Of a stretch of 45,265 nucleotides of DNA, positions 45,240 through 45,265 are shown one piece after another (positions within the stretch are counted from its first letter, which is position 1; every line of letters starts with the position of its first letter). Position numbers and translations under genes: made by a program. A model generated the notes under the pieces. That model did no database searches. It was not told the DNA's origin and worked only from the letters and a program-made list of their open reading frames with translations. This DNA is from Microvirga lupini (lineage in GTDB: Bacteria > Pseudomonadota > Alphaproteobacteria > Rhizobiales > Beijerinckiaceae), in the NCBI GenBank assembly GCA_000517005.1, contig KI912007.1, positions 81,676 to 126,940 on the forward strand, written 5' to 3'.

Positions 45240-45265
45240 TCAGAATTCCGATTCGAAAGCTCCTC
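45240..45265 (-). CDS. Possible 3' end of a gene cut by the right edge
   Basis: The reverse strand reads G-A-F-E-S-E-F followed by TGA at 45240-45242, 15 bp before the terminator hairpin. Only seven or so codons are visible, so the product cannot be named. The close terminator is the main support. Confidence 0.35.

Noticed and set aside
1-45265. CRISPR array or insertion sequence
   Set aside because: No spaced direct repeats, no transposase-like frame and no terminal inverted repeats with target duplication were found.

Overview
The window is a GC-rich, densely coding chromosomal segment of an alphaproteobacterium. The gene content (DUF1127 protein, HisKA_2-type kinase, class I PHA synthase with a phasin, NDUFS4-like complex I subunit, AcoR-type regulator) and the protein wording point to Hyphomicrobiales, most likely a Methylobacteriaceae/Microvirga-like organism. 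That placement is inference; no rRNA or marker gene in the window settles it. No integrase, transposase, phage gene or CRISPR array is visible.

Layout. 1-2437: a LysR regulator running off the left edge, a 17-bp LysR-type palindrome, a divergent DUF1127 small protein and a Na/Pi cotransporter. 2853-3194: an orphan protein resembling the RNA polymerase alpha C-terminal domain. 3310-6777: a translationally coupled three-gene sensory operon (PAS kinase, CheY-like regulator, receiver-HisKA_2 kinase). 6948-9824: purT, a small unknown protein and a DMT exporter. 9907-13761: a tight four-gene operon of a type III polyketide synthase, two SAM methyltransferases and an FAD oxidoreductase, probably making a methylated resorcinol/quinone-type lipid. 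13764-23174: an ankyrin protein followed by a purine nucleoside/base salvage neighbourhood (nucleoside hydrolase, adenine deaminase, MtaD-like deaminase, a PotABCD-like ABC importer and a purine-type phosphoribosyltransferase). 23273-29228: an M20 amidohydrolase, a SUV3-like helicase and a prolyl-oligopeptidase-family peptidase. 29780-34131: an RND efflux pump. 34752-40367: a hemerythrin-like/phasin fusion, small unknown proteins, a soluble PAS chemoreceptor and PHA synthase. 40422-44478: an AcoR-type sigma-54 activator divergent from an aldehyde dehydrogenase and a DUF779 gene, with a textbook -24/-12 promoter and palindromic upstream sites between them. 44499-45265: tRNA-Arg(UCU), a complex I accessory subunit, tRNA-Pro(UGG) and the terminator of a gene beyond the right edge.

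Four genes that are otherwise intact are interrupted by a single change: frameshifts in the receiver-kinase gene and the ABC substrate-binding protein gene, and in-frame stops in the chemoreceptor and DUF779 genes. Each is simple enough to be a sequencing error or a fresh mutation, and raw reads would decide. The most interesting biology is the type III polyketide operon, the hemerythrin/phasin fusion, the alpha-CTD-like orphan and the coherent purine salvage region.
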